Positions 7,809 to 16,453 of a stretch of 64,000 nucleotides of DNA are shown piece after piece. Below the pieces are notes generated by a model. That model was not told the DNA's origin. It saw only the letters and a program-made list of their open reading frames with translations, and did no database searches. The stretch comes from Streptomyces tailanensis (lineage in GTDB: Bacteria > Actinomycetota > Actinomycetes > Streptomycetales > Streptomycetaceae): contig NZ_VTHJ01000001.1 of assembly GCF_008386495.1 (NCBI RefSeq), positions 240,045-304,044 on the forward strand. The letters are read 5' to 3'. The position numbers and the translations under genes are program-made. How positions within the stretch are numbered: position 1 is the stretch's first letter; the number at the start of each line of letters is the position of its first letter.

Positions 7809-9644
7809 TCAGGCCCCTGCCTTGCTGAGGACTGTGGGTGCTTCGGCTTCTTCGTGGAATTCGAGCTGGCGGCGCCGGTTGGGGATGAGGCCCTCGGGGC
7901 GGAAGCGCATGAGGATCACGAGTGCCATGCCGAATGCGAAGAGCTGGTAGTCGCCGAGGAACTGGAGCTTGGCGGGGATGAGGTAGAGCAGTGCGGCGCC
8001 GACGAGGGGGCCGCTGATGGTGCCCATGCCGCCGAGGACGACCGCTGCCAGGAGGAACGCCGAGTTGGGCGGGACCACGTGGGCGAACTGGTACTGCTCG
8101 GGGGTGACCGTGTACGTCACGTGGGCCTGAACCGTGCCGGCGAGGCCGGCGAGCGCGGCACCCAGTGCGAACGCGATGAGTTTGACGCGGAAGCCGTTGA
8201 TGCCCATGGCGAGTGCGGCTGTCTCGTCCTCGCGGATGGCGATCCAGGCGCGGCCGATGCGGGAGTCGCTGCTGCGTCGGAAGACCACCACGACGACGAG
8301 CGTGATGAGGAGCATCAGGAAGAAGTAGTTGGCGAATCGCGCGATGGTGAATCCGGCGATGGTGTGTTCCTGGCCGAAGTCGAATCCGAAGATGTTGAGG
8401 TTCGGGATCGACGAGATGCCGTTGGAGCCGTTGGTGATGTCGGGGCCGGAGGTGCCGTCCATGTTGAGGACGGAGATGCGGAAGATCTCACCGAATCCGA
8501 GGGTGACGATGGCGAGGTAGTCGCCGCGCAGTCGGAGGGTGGGGGCGCCGATGATGACGCCGAAGATCATGGCGACGACGGCGCCGAGGATGGCGGAGGC
8601 CCAGAACGGCAGGTGGATGTCGAAGGGGGAGGAGGGGGAGCCGGAGACCATGGCCGCGGTGTAGGCGCCGACGCCGAGGAAGGCGACGTATCCGAGGTCG
8701 AGGAGGCCGGCGAGGCCGACGACGATGTTGAGGCCGAGGGCGACGGTGGCGAAGATCAGGATGTAGACGCCGATGGTCGCGTACTGGTCGTCGGTCTGGG
8801 TGAAGGGGAACGCGGCGGCTGCGACGAAGGCGCCGATCATGGTGACGTTGCGGTGCTTGCCGGTGATGGCGGAGACGCGGCCGACGAGGCCTGCCTTGGC
8901 GAGTGCGGCGAAGCCGAAGCCGGCGGTGATGAGGAAGCCGACGAAGAGCTCGTCGTACTCGGTGCCGATGCCGTAGGTGAAGACGGTCAGGCCGAGGGCC
9001 ATGGCCGCGACGATGACGAGGATCTCGGCGTAGGCGGGGATTGTGCGGGCCGGGGTCGCGGTGCCGCTGGCGAAGCAGGCCTTGACGAGGGAGCGTGAGT
9101 TGCGTCCGGCGAGGAGGAACTCTTCCCAGGGGGTGTCCTCGGGGTCGGCGATCTCGGGTACCGGTCGTTCGAACGGCAGGGCGAGTGCGCCGAGGAGGGC
9201 GACGAGGGTGGCGACGGCGACGATGTAGCCGCCGGGTTCGAGGTTGACGAGGCCGCCGAGCTGGATGCTGATCGCGAGGATCGTGTACCAGGCGGTGACG
9301 AAGGTGCCGAGTGCGGCGAGCTTGATGGCGCTGTCGGAGCCGGCGGGGGTGAGCCAGCCCAGGCCCTTGATGCCGTAGGAGGCGAGGCCGAAGAGGGTGG
9401 TGAGGGCGCCGCCGATGAGGACGAGGACCTGGAGGCCGCCGGGGTAGCCGTAGACGGTGAGGTTGCCGGGGAATGCGGCGGTCCAGGTCCAGGCGAGGAA
9501 GGTGGAGATGACGGCGAGGGCGCCGCCGCCGGTGGCGAGGGCGCGGCCGATGTTCTCGGGGATGTTGATGGCGCCGCGGGGGGTGGTGTCGTGCTTGGCG
9601 GCGGCGGCGGTGGAGGTGGTGGTCTGTGTGGTCATCGGTGTCAC
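7809..9644 (-). CDS. livM: branched-chain amino-acid ABC transporter permease LivM, N-terminally extended
   Basis: 611 aa from a GTG at 9644 that overlaps the livH stop as GTGA; an ATG at 9635 is the alternative. Residues about 290-600 are the LivM core: VVGLAGLLDLGYVAFLGVGAY, the cytoplasmic coupling sequence GRAWIAIREDETAALAMGIN, and GGMGTISGPLVGAALL. The first 280 residues carry extra hydrophobic segments plus a soluble stretch (about 150-190), making it about 185 residues longer than E. coli LivM. The function of the extension is unknown; similar long LivM proteins occur in actinobacteria as far as I recall. Confidence 0.9.
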   Translation of the reverse strand: MTPMTTQTTTSTAAAAKHDTTPRGAINIPENIGRALATGGGALAVISTFLAWTWTAAFPGNLTVYGYPGGLQVLVLIGGALTTLFGLASYGIKGLGWLTPAGSDSAIKLAALGTFVTAWYTILAISIQLGGLVNLEPGGYIVAVATLVALLGALALPFERPVPEIADPEDTPWEEFLLAGRNSRSLVKACFASGTATPARTIPAYAEILVIVAAMALGLTVFTYGIGTEYDELFVGFLITAGFGFAALAKAGLVGRVSAITGKHRNVTMIGAFVAAAAFPFTQTDDQYATIGVYILIFATVALGLNIVVGLAGLLDLGYVAFLGVGAYTAAMVSGSPSSPFDIHLPFWASAILGAVVAMIFGVIIGAPTLRLRGDYLAIVTLGFGEIFRISVLNMDGTSGPDITNGSNGISSIPNLNIFGFDFGQEHTIAGFTIARFANYFFLMLLITLVVVVVFRRSSDSRIGRAWIAIREDETAALAMGINGFRVKLIAFALGAALAGLAGTVQAHVTYTVTPEQYQFAHVVPPNSAFLLAAVVLGGMGTISGPLVGAALLYLIPAKLQFLGDYQLFAFGMALVILMRFRPEGLIPNRRRQLEFHEEAEAPTVLSKAGA

Positions 9645-10573
9645 GCCCTGTCCGCCACGCGCTCGCCGAGCAGGCCTTGTGGTCTGACGAGGAGTACGAG
9701 GATGAGGAGTACGAACGCCCAGACGTTGGCCCAGGACTGGCTGCCGAACTGGTCCATGCCGGGGATGTCGGCGATGTAGGCGGTGGAGAGGGCTTCGGCG
9801 AGGCCGAGGGCGACGCCGCCGAGCATGGCGCCGTAGATGTTGCCGATGCCGCCGAGGACGGCTGCGGTGAAGGCCTTGAGGCCGAGGATGAAGCCCATGC
9901 GGAACTGGACCTGGCCGTACTTGAGGCCGTAGGCGACGGCTCCGACGGCGGCGAACGCGGCGCCGAGGGCGAAGGCGATCACGATGATGCGGTCGGTGTT
10001 GATGCCCATGAGTTTGGCGGTGTCGGGGTCCTGGGCGGTGGCCTGCATGCCGCGCCCGGTGCGGGTCTTCATGACGAAGTACGCGAGGATCGCCATGCTG
10101 ATCGGGGCGGCGATCAGCAGGAAGATGTCACCGGTCTGGATGGTGACGTTGCCGATCTCGAAGGGGCCGCCGTCGATCTGCGGGAAGTTGATGGACTCCT
10201 TGGCGTCGGGGTACCAGGCCCACACTGCCTGCTGGAGGGCCAGGGAGAGGCCGATGGCGGTGATGAGGGGGGCCAGGCGTGGCGCGGTGCGCAGGGGGCG
10301 GTAGGCGAGCCGTTCGGCTCCTACGGCGGCGAGTACGGCGACGATGATGCCGCCGACGAGCATCAGCGGGAGTGCCATCCACAGGGATGTGCCGTCGGGC
10401 AGCACGTAGAGGTAGACCGTGATGGCGCCGAAGCCGCCCAGCATGAAGATCTCACCGTGGGCGAAGTTGATGAGCTGGACGATGCCATAGACCATCGTGT
10501 AGCCGATGGCGACCAGCCCGTACATGGATCCTAGTAGCAGGCCGTTGACCAGCTGCTGCGGCAGTTCGTTCAC
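9641..10573 (-). CDS. livH: branched-chain amino-acid ABC transporter permease LivH
   Basis: 310 aa, typical LivH length. It begins MNELPQQLVNGLLLGSMYGLVAIGYT, with the family sequence INFAHGEIFMLGG and the coupling loop GRGMQATAQDPDTAKLMGIN. About eight hydrophobic segments are visible. With LivM it forms the inner-membrane channel. An inter-gene hairpin separates it from livK, so it probably receives only part of the livK transcription. Confidence 0.95.
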   Translation of the reverse strand: MNELPQQLVNGLLLGSMYGLVAIGYTMVYGIVQLINFAHGEIFMLGGFGAITVYLYVLPDGTSLWMALPLMLVGGIIVAVLAAVGAERLAYRPLRTAPRLAPLITAIGLSLALQQAVWAWYPDAKESINFPQIDGGPFEIGNVTIQTGDIFLLIAAPISMAILAYFVMKTRTGRGMQATAQDPDTAKLMGINTDRIIVIAFALGAAFAAVGAVAYGLKYGQVQFRMGFILGLKAFTAAVLGGIGNIYGAMLGGVALGLAEALSTAYIADIPGMDQFGSQSWANVWAFVLLILVLLVRPQGLLGERVADRA

Positions 10574-10624
10574 CGCATGTCCTCCGAGATTCGGATGTTC
10601 GACGAATGTGACCGGAATGCGAGT

Positions 10625-10659
10625 CCGCGCGGGGCGCTTTGGTGCAGCGCCCCGCGCGG
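10625..10659 (-). terminator. hairpin between livK and livH (attenuator-like)
   Basis: Perfect 13-bp stem CCGCGCGGGGCGC/GCGCCCCGCGCGG with a 9-nt loop in the 107-bp livK-livH gap. It is a likely partial terminator or mRNA-stabilising hairpin that would let the binding protein be made in excess over the membrane components. Confidence 0.6.
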
Positions 10660-10680
10660 CTCATGAATGTGCGGGTTGGG

Positions 10681-11910
10681 TCAGCCGGTGTAGGTGCCGG
10701 ACTTGACCGCCTTCCACTCCCCGCCCTCGACCTTGTAGACGGTGAGCTGCTTGTTGGTCGTGTCGCCGTATTCGTCGAAGGAGACCTTGCCGGTCACGCC
10801 GTCGAAGGAGACGTTCTGCATGGCGGCGGTGATCTGGGCGCGGGCGTCGTCGGGAAGCTTGCCGTCGTTGTCCTCGACGACCTTCTTCACGGCCTCGATG
10901 ATGGCCCAGGTGGAGTCGTAGGAGTAGCCGCCGTAGGCCGCGTAGGGCTCCTTGTAGCCTGCGGCCTCGTAGTTGGCGACGAAGTCCTTGGCGGAGGGGA
11001 GTTCCTCGACGGGGGCGCCGACGGAGGTGGAGAAGTCGCCGGTGGAGGCGCTGCCGCCGAGGTCCATGTAGGCCGGGTTGTTGATGCCGTCGCCGCCGGC
11101 GACGGGGATGTTGGCGCCGGCTGCCTTGATCTGCTTGGTCAGGGGGCCGGCCTGCGGGTATTCGCCGCCGTAGTAGACGACGTCGGCGCCGGAGGACTTG
11201 ACCTTGGTGGCGACCGCGGAGAAGTCCTTGGTCTCGGGGTCGATGTGCTCGGTGCCGACGACCTCGCCGCCGAGCTTCTCGAACTCCTTGGTGAAGGTGC
11301 CGGCCAGGCCGGCGCCGTAGGTCTTCTTGTCGTCGATGACGAAGACCTTCTTCTTCTTGGCGTCGTTGTACAGGTACTGCGCGGCGAACGGGCCCTGGAT
11401 GGCGTCCGTGGTCGCGGTGCGGAAGTACGACTTGTACGGGCGGACCTTCTCGGTCTCCCATTTGGCGCCCTGGGTCAGGGTGGGGCCGGTGTTGGCCGGG
11501 GAGACCTGGACGAGTTTGGCGTCGTCGAAGACCTTCTGCATCGACTCGGCGACCGAGGAGTTCAGGGGGCCGACGGCGCCGAGGACGTCCTTGTTGGCGA
11601 CGAAGGTGACCGCGTTCTGCTGGCCGGAGGAGGGCTGGGCCTGGTCGTCGAGGGCTTCGATCTTGAAGGTTATGCCGTCGACGTACTTCTCCTTGTTGGC
11701 CGTCTTGGCGGCGAGGTCGGCGGAGTTCTTGATGCCGAGGCCCATGGCGGAGAGGTCACCGGTCAGCGGGGCGTCGACGCCGATGACGACGGTGGTGCCG
11801 CTGCCCGCGTCCGAGCTGCCGTTTCCCTCGTCGCGCGAGCCGCAGGCGGTGAGTGTGAGTGCTCCCGCCGCCAGCGCGGCGGTGATGGCGATGAGCGAAC
11901 GTTGACGCAC
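10681..11910 (-). CDS. livK: branched-chain amino-acid ABC transporter substrate-binding lipoprotein
   Basis: 409 aa from the GTG at 11910, preferred over the in-frame upstream start at 11931 because AAGGA lies about 7 nt before it and it gives a clean lipoprotein signal: VRQRSLIAITAALAAGALTL then TAC lipobox (Cys at about 25). The rest is a type-I periplasmic-binding fold of the Leu/Ile/Val family (VVIGVDAPLTGDLSAMGLG, KKVFVIDDKKTYGAGL, DVVYYGGEYPQAG). It captures the ligand outside the membrane and delivers it to LivHM. Whether it prefers Leu/Ile/Val or another amide or amino acid cannot be read from the sequence. It is the first gene of the operon. Confidence 0.92.
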   Translation of the reverse strand: MRQRSLIAITAALAAGALTLTACGSRDEGNGSSDAGSGTTVVIGVDAPLTGDLSAMGLGIKNSADLAAKTANKEKYVDGITFKIEALDDQAQPSSGQQNAVTFVANKDVLGAVGPLNSSVAESMQKVFDDAKLVQVSPANTGPTLTQGAKWETEKVRPYKSYFRTATTDAIQGPFAAQYLYNDAKKKKVFVIDDKKTYGAGLAGTFTKEFEKLGGEVVGTEHIDPETKDFSAVATKVKSSGADVVYYGGEYPQAGPLTKQIKAAGANIPVAGGDGINNPAYMDLGGSASTGDFSTSVGAPVEELPSAKDFVANYEAAGYKEPYAAYGGYSYDSTWAIIEAVKKVVEDNDGKLPDDARAQITAAMQNVSFDGVTGKVSFDEYGDTTNKQLTVYKVEGGEWKAVKSGTYTG

Positions 11911-12190
11911 GATCAGTCCTTTCCCTGGCACGGCCCTCCCTGTTTGGAAGCGGCCGAGTCGAGCGCTGGGCCGAAGACGTGACTTCGATTCCGTTGGCGC
12001 GGTGACTGGGCGTGACTCTAAGCGTGTGTGGGGAACGTGGAGGAGAGTCTGACCAAGGCTGTGACGCTCTTGTTATGACACGAGGTAATGCAGAGCGGTA
12101 CTCAGTGGGTGGATGCGCGGAATTCAGGCCGATTCGCCCTGTCCACATGTTGAGAACGCGCAGGACCCGCCCAGGTGGGTTCAGGAGTGT
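11911..12190. other. upstream region of livK
   Basis: 280 bp without a convincing gene. It must hold the liv operon promoter (minus strand). I see a TANNNT-like box (TAGAGT, 12015-12020, minus) but no matching -35, so I do not assign a promoter. Confidence 0.3.
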
Positions 12191-12832
12191 TCATGTTTTT
12201 GGTGATGACGCGGAGTCGTTGCTACAGGCGACCTGGAGAGCGTCGGAGAGGTCCCGCGCATAGCGCTCACCCAAGATGAAACTGTGCACTTGTATTGCGC
12301 GCACATTACGTAGAGTTACGTCCAGGAAAGGCAGTCCGGCGTTCTCCGGCACCTTCCCGCATTCTGTGACGCTCATGGTGATGACGATCTTGCGCGGGTG
12401 ACCGCTCTCCGTCCGGAACGGAGGGCGCGGATCCGAGGTCAGGGCGAGGCCCGCGTACGGCTGGGTCATCCGCTCGACCGTGACCGGGGGACCGGACTCC
12501 ACGACCAGTTCCATCTCAAAACCGAAACTCCCGCTCGGCGCGCCCGCGGACAGGCTCCCCGGGCCCAGATAGACGACCTCGACGACCTGGGAGGGGTACG
12601 GCTGGGCGGGTGGCGTCGGCGGCTCGGGCCGGGTGGCGTACAGGTAGCCGCCGCCCGCGAGGACGACGACGGCCGCCGTCGAGGCGAGGACGGTACGGCG
12701 GTGCCGCGCGTACAAGCCCGCGAGCGGGCCGGGAGGGGGTGGAGGCACGCTGCTGGCCTCCGGGGCGCTCGCTTCCGGGGTGTCCCACGCGCGCGTGCCC
12801 TCGCCGGGCTCGACGGGGCCGACCCCGCTCAC
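12191..12832 (-). CDS. membrane-anchored protein of unknown function
   Basis: 213 aa from a GTG at 12832 that overlaps the preceding stop as GTGA. Residues 1-45 are acidic and Pro-rich; one membrane segment follows (TVLASTAAVVVLAGGGYLYA, about 50-70) after a basic RHRR, giving a type-II orientation with the C-terminal 140 residues outside. The outer part is beta-rich with two spaced cysteines (TECGKVP and QVACSN) that could form a disulfide. No family is recognised. Coupling with the lipoprotein gene suggests a joint envelope role, but no function can be assigned. Confidence 0.7.
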   Translation of the reverse strand: MSGVGPVEPGEGTRAWDTPEASAPEASSVPPPPPGPLAGLYARHRRTVLASTAAVVVLAGGGYLYATRPEPPTPPAQPYPSQVVEVVYLGPGSLSAGAPSGSFGFEMELVVESGPPVTVERMTQPYAGLALTSDPRPPFRTESGHPRKIVITMSVTECGKVPENAGLPFLDVTLRNVRAIQVHSFILGERYARDLSDALQVACSNDSASSPKT

Positions 12833-13299
12833 TGCCAGGGCCCGTTGCTCGGACCGCCCTCGCGGTACCACTCCTCGCAGCCCGCGCGCGCCCGCCGGTC
12901 GATCAGCCGCTCGGCCGCCTCCGTGCCCGCCCGTTTCTGCTCGACCCGGGCGGCGTCGACGACCTTCCGCAGGATCTCGTACTGCCCGTTCGACAGCCCC
13001 ATCGACTGGTAGTCCCCGTAGGTGTCGCCGTCCAGCGTCTTCCGCGACCAGTACGCGACGACCTTCGTACACAGTTCCTCGGGCGGGGTGGCGGCGGTCG
13101 ACGGTGAAACGGTCGCGCCCGCGTTCCCCGACCCGTCCGTGGATCCAGCCCCGTCCGCCGATCCAGATCCGTCCGTCGAACCCGGTTGTCCGCATCCGGT
13201 GAGCAGAGCGCCGATCAGCAGAGCGCCGATCAGCAGAGCGCCGATCAGCAGCGCCGGCCCGAGCGCGGCCGCCGGTCCGCGCACTCCTCCCGTTCCCAT
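12829..13299 (-). CDS. small lipoprotein with repeated signal-peptide core
   Basis: 156 aa. The signal sequence contains LIGAL repeated four times directly before a lipobox (LLTGC, Cys at about 36). A Gly/Ser/Asp-rich linker (STDGSGSADGAGSTDGSGN) follows, then a helical domain of about 90 residues with two cysteines (ELCTKV and RAGCEEW). The DNA under the signal core is a 15-bp tandem repeat. It is transcribed with the downstream membrane protein, and its ATG sits 6 nt after a TAGCGT box, so it is probably leaderless. Function unknown. Confidence 0.75.
   Translation of the reverse strand: MGTGGVRGPAAALGPALLIGALLIGALLIGALLTGCGQPGSTDGSGSADGAGSTDGSGNAGATVSPSTAATPPEELCTKVVAYWSRKTLDGDTYGDYQSMGLSNGQYEILRKVVDAARVEQKRAGTEAAERLIDRRARAGCEEWYREGGPSNGPWQ
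13201..13257. repeat. 15-bp tandem repeat inside the lipoprotein signal peptide
   Basis: Unit GATCAGCAGAGCGCC: two exact copies (13213-13227, 13228-13242) flanked by partial copies on both sides. Each unit encodes five residues (LIGAL), so changes in copy number keep the frame and would only alter the length of the hydrophobic core. Confidence 0.85.
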
Positions 13300-13305
13300 G
13301 CCTCG

Positions 13306-13311
13306 ACGCTA
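13306..13311 (-). promoter_or_regulatory. -10 box of leaderless lipoprotein promoter
   Basis: TAGCGT on the minus strand, then 6 nt (CGAGGC) and the ATG at 13299. The same geometry as at pyk. Confidence 0.5.
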
Positions 13312-13404
13312 GAGCCTGCCCGCGGGGCGTGCCAGCCTGCGGTGGGCGGGCTCGGCGGTCCGGGCCCCGCGTCTTCCGCCTCGTGTCGGTGGAGGTGTCT
13401 CGTG

Positions 13405-13902
13405 TCAGTTGGCCTGACCGTTCGCCGCCGCCTGCTGTGCGTCGACCGGGGTGACGTCGCGCAGCAGACAGGTCAGCCGGGCCGTGCACACCCGCTTGCC
13501 GCTCTCGTCGCTGATGGCGATCTCGTACGTGGCCGTCGAGCGCCCCCGGTGCAGCGGTGTGGCGACGCCGGTCACCAGCCCGGAGCGGACGCCACGGTGG
13601 TGCGTGCAGTTCAGGTCGACGCCCACGGCGATCTTGGAGCTGCCCGCGTGCAGCATGGAGCCGACCGACCCCAGGGTCTCGGCGAGCACGGCGGACGCGC
13701 CGCCGTGCAGCAGCCCGTACGGCTGGGTGTTGCCCTCCACCGGCATCGTGCCGACGACGCGGTCGGACGAGGCCTCCACGATCTGCACGCCCATACGGGT
13801 GCCGAGGTGCCCCGCGGAGAACATCGCGACCAGGTCGATGCCCAGGGCCGCGTACTCGTCTATGACCTCTTGCGGGAACTTCACGTGGTGCTGCTCGCCC
13901 AT
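13405..13902 (-). CDS. PaaI-type hotdog-fold thioesterase
   Basis: 165 aa with GGAG 4 nt upstream of the ATG. Hotdog-fold features: GLLHGGASAVLAETLGSVGS (about 62-81), with the HGG and downstream Glu expected at the active site, then VGVDLNCTHHRGV and the closing strand GRSTATYEIAISDESGKRV. Such enzymes hydrolyse acyl-CoA thioesters (phenylacetyl-CoA-type and others). Neighbours give no pathway hint, so the substrate is unknown. Single gene. Confidence 0.88.
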   Translation of the reverse strand: MGEQHHVKFPQEVIDEYAALGIDLVAMFSAGHLGTRMGVQIVEASSDRVVGTMPVEGNTQPYGLLHGGASAVLAETLGSVGSMLHAGSSKIAVGVDLNCTHHRGVRSGLVTGVATPLHRGRSTATYEIAISDESGKRVCTARLTCLLRDVTPVDAQQAAANGQAN

Positions 13903-13995
13903 GGGGCTCCGTTCTTCGTCGTTCAGTGGGCCGTCGGCGGCCTTCGTCGATCATCGGCCGCCGGCGGTCGCACACCGGCCCTGCTGAGCAAACGC

Positions 13996-16275
13996 TCAGT
14001 CGGTCGACGATTGTTCCAGACGGACCACCACGGACTTGCTGGCCGGGGTGTTGCTGGTGTCGGCGGTGGAGTCCAGCGGGACCAGGACGTTCGTCTCGGG
14101 GTAGTAGGCGGCCGCGCAGCCGCGGGCTGTCGGGTAGTGCACGACACGGAAGCCGGGGGCGCGGCGCTCCACGCCGTCCTTCCATTCGCCGACGAGGTCG
14201 ACGTAGGAGCCGTCGGCGATGTTCAGCTCCTGGGCGTCCTCGGGGTTGACCAGCACGACCCGGCGGCCGTTCTTGATGCCCCGGTAGCGGTCGTCCAGGC
14301 CGTAGATCGTGGTGTTGTACTGGTCGTGCGAGCGCAGTGTCTGCAGCAGGAGCCGGCCTTCGGGCAGTCGCGGGTACTCCACGGGGGCGGCCGTGAAGTT
14401 GGCCTTGCCGGTGGCTGTGGGGAAGCGGCGTTCGTCGCGCGGGGCGTGGGGGAGCGCGAAGCCGGCCGGGTCGGCCACGCGCGCGTTGAAGTCCTCGAAA
14501 CCGGGGACCACGCGCGCGATACGGTCGCGGATCGTCGCGTAGTCCTTCTCGAACTCCTCCCACGGTGTACGGCTGTTCTCGCCGAGGACGCGGCGGGCGA
14601 GCCGGCACACGATGGCCGGCTCGGACAGCAGCTGCCCGCTGGCGGGTTCCAGACGGCCGCGTGAGGCGTGCACCATGCCCATCGAGTCCTCGACGGTCAC
14701 GAACTGCTCGCCGCTGCCCTGGAGGTCGCGCTCCGTGCGGCCCAGGGTGGGCAGGATCAGCGCCCGCGCGCCCGTGACGGCGTGCGAGCGGTTCAGCTTC
14801 GTCGACACGTGCACGGTGAGCCGGGCGCGGCGCATCGCCGCCTCTGTCACCTCCGTGTCGGGGGACGCCGACACGAAGTTGCCGCCCATGGCGAAGAACA
14901 CCTTCGCCTTGTCGTCCCGCATGGCCTTGATGGCCCGTACGACGTCGTAGCCGTGCTCCCGGGGCGGCGCGAAGCCGAACTCCCTCTCCAGGGCGTCCAG
15001 GAAGGCCGGGGCGGGCCGCTCGAAGATGCCCATCGTGCGGTCGCCCTGCACGTTCGAGTGACCGCGCACCGGGCACACGCCCGCGCCCGGGCGGCCGATG
15101 TCGCCGCGCAGCAGCAGGAAGTTGACGACCTCGCGGATGGTCGGCACGGAGTGCTTGTGCTGGGTGAGGCCCATGGCCCAGCAGACGATGGTGCGCTTGG
15201 AGGCGACGACCATGCGCAGGGCCTCTTGGATCTGTTCCTGGGTGAGCCCGGTCGCGGTGAGCGTCTCGTCCCAGTCGGCGGCGCGGGCGGCTTCGGCGAA
15301 CTCCTCGAAGCCGTAGGTGTGTTCGCGGACGAACGCCTCGTCGACGGCGCCTTCTGTGTCGAGGATCAGCTTGTTGAGGAGGCGGAACAGAGCCTGGTCG
15401 CCGCCGATCCGGATCTGCAGGAACAGGTCGGTGAGGGCGGCGCCCTTGAACATGCCCTGCGGGGTCTGCGGGTTCTTGAACCGCTCCAGACCGGCCTCGG
15501 GCAGCGGATTCACGGTGATGATCTTCGCCCCGTTGGCCTTGGCCTTCTCCAGGGCGGAGAGCATGCGGGGGTGATTGGTCCCCGGGTTCTGCCCGGCGAC
15601 GACGATCAGATCCGCCTTGTACAGGTCCTCCAGCAGAACGCTGCCCTTGCCGATGCCGATCGTCTCGGAGAGCGCGGAGCCCGACGACTCGTGGCACATG
15701 TTGGAGCAGTCCGGCAGGTTGTTCGTACCGAACTCGCGGGCGAACAGCTGGTACAGGAACGCGGCCTCGTTGCTCGTCCGCCCGGAGGTGTAGAAGAGGG
15801 CCTCGTCGGGGCTCTTCAGGGCCGCGAGCTCCTCGGCGACGATGTCGAAGGCACGCTCCCAGGAGACGGGCTCGTACCGGTCGCCCCCTTCGGGGAGATA
15901 CATGGGGTGCGTGAGCCGCCCCTGCTGACCCAGCCAGTAGCCACTTCGTGTAGCCAGATCGGCCACCGTATGGGCGGCGAAGAACTCCGGGGTGACCCGG
16001 CGCAGGGTGGCCTCCTCGGCGACCGCCTTCGCCCCGTTCTCACAGAACTCCGCGGTGTGCCGGTGCTCCGGCTCCGGCCAGGCGCACCCCGGGCAGTCGA
16101 ACCCGTCCTTCTGATTGACCCGCAACAACGTCAGCGCGGTCCGCCTGACCCCCATCTGCTGCTGCGAGATCCGCAAGGTGTGCCCGATCGCCGGCAACCC
16201 CGCCGCCGCATGCTTCGGCCCCGCGACCTGCGGCGCATCCTGAACCGGATCACTCTTCGGCGCCTTCCCGGCCAT
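13996..16275 (-). CDS. FdhF/YdeP-family molybdopterin oxidoreductase
   Basis: 759 aa from the ATG at 16275 (GGGGAG 6 nt upstream). The N-terminal region has CPGCAWPEPEHRHTAEFC instead of the four-Cys Fe-S motif of classical formate dehydrogenases, as in the YdeP subfamily. Molybdopterin domains follow: SGRTSNEAAFLYQLFARE, the NMCHESSG segment and GQNPGTNHPRML. The C-terminal MopB-CT domain includes LQTLRSHDQYNTTIYG and ADGSYVDLVGEW. YdeP of E. coli is linked to acid resistance but its substrate is not established, so 'formate dehydrogenase' should be read as family naming only. No partner electron-transfer subunit or fdhD lies nearby. Confidence 0.9.
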   Translation of the reverse strand: MAGKAPKSDPVQDAPQVAGPKHAAAGLPAIGHTLRISQQQMGVRRTALTLLRVNQKDGFDCPGCAWPEPEHRHTAEFCENGAKAVAEEATLRRVTPEFFAAHTVADLATRSGYWLGQQGRLTHPMYLPEGGDRYEPVSWERAFDIVAEELAALKSPDEALFYTSGRTSNEAAFLYQLFAREFGTNNLPDCSNMCHESSGSALSETIGIGKGSVLLEDLYKADLIVVAGQNPGTNHPRMLSALEKAKANGAKIITVNPLPEAGLERFKNPQTPQGMFKGAALTDLFLQIRIGGDQALFRLLNKLILDTEGAVDEAFVREHTYGFEEFAEAARAADWDETLTATGLTQEQIQEALRMVVASKRTIVCWAMGLTQHKHSVPTIREVVNFLLLRGDIGRPGAGVCPVRGHSNVQGDRTMGIFERPAPAFLDALEREFGFAPPREHGYDVVRAIKAMRDDKAKVFFAMGGNFVSASPDTEVTEAAMRRARLTVHVSTKLNRSHAVTGARALILPTLGRTERDLQGSGEQFVTVEDSMGMVHASRGRLEPASGQLLSEPAIVCRLARRVLGENSRTPWEEFEKDYATIRDRIARVVPGFEDFNARVADPAGFALPHAPRDERRFPTATGKANFTAAPVEYPRLPEGRLLLQTLRSHDQYNTTIYGLDDRYRGIKNGRRVVLVNPEDAQELNIADGSYVDLVGEWKDGVERRAPGFRVVHYPTARGCAAAYYPETNVLVPLDSTADTSNTPASKSVVVRLEQSSTD

Positions 16276-16453
16276 CGCTGCTCCCCATTCGCGTGACGTG
16301 TGCTTCGAACATGAGGTACGCAACCGATCCTCGCACGGAGGAGGCGGTGGGTGCGGGGTGGGAAGCGCTCGGTCCGGCCCAGGATCCCTGCTCCGGCCGC
16401 CGGAGGCGATGGGCGTGGGTGGGCTGTCAGTGGTACGTGGCAGGATCGGGGTC

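Noticed and set aside
6900-9098. A 732-residue plus-strand frame rich in Asp, Glu, Gly and Val
   Set aside because: Its composition is the mirror of the livG/livM coding strand; no start site or domain.
12001-12060. liv operon promoter at TAGAGT (12015-12020, minus)
   Set aside because: No acceptable -35 at 16-19 bp; left undefined.
13201-13257. CRISPR-like array
   Set aside because: Short 15-bp units with no spacers, inside a coding frame.
12191-15697. A 1168-residue open frame on the minus strand
   Set aside because: Only its last 213 residues are a plausible gene; the rest is an Arg/Pro/Gly-rich shadow of the molybdoenzyme gene on the same strand in another frame.
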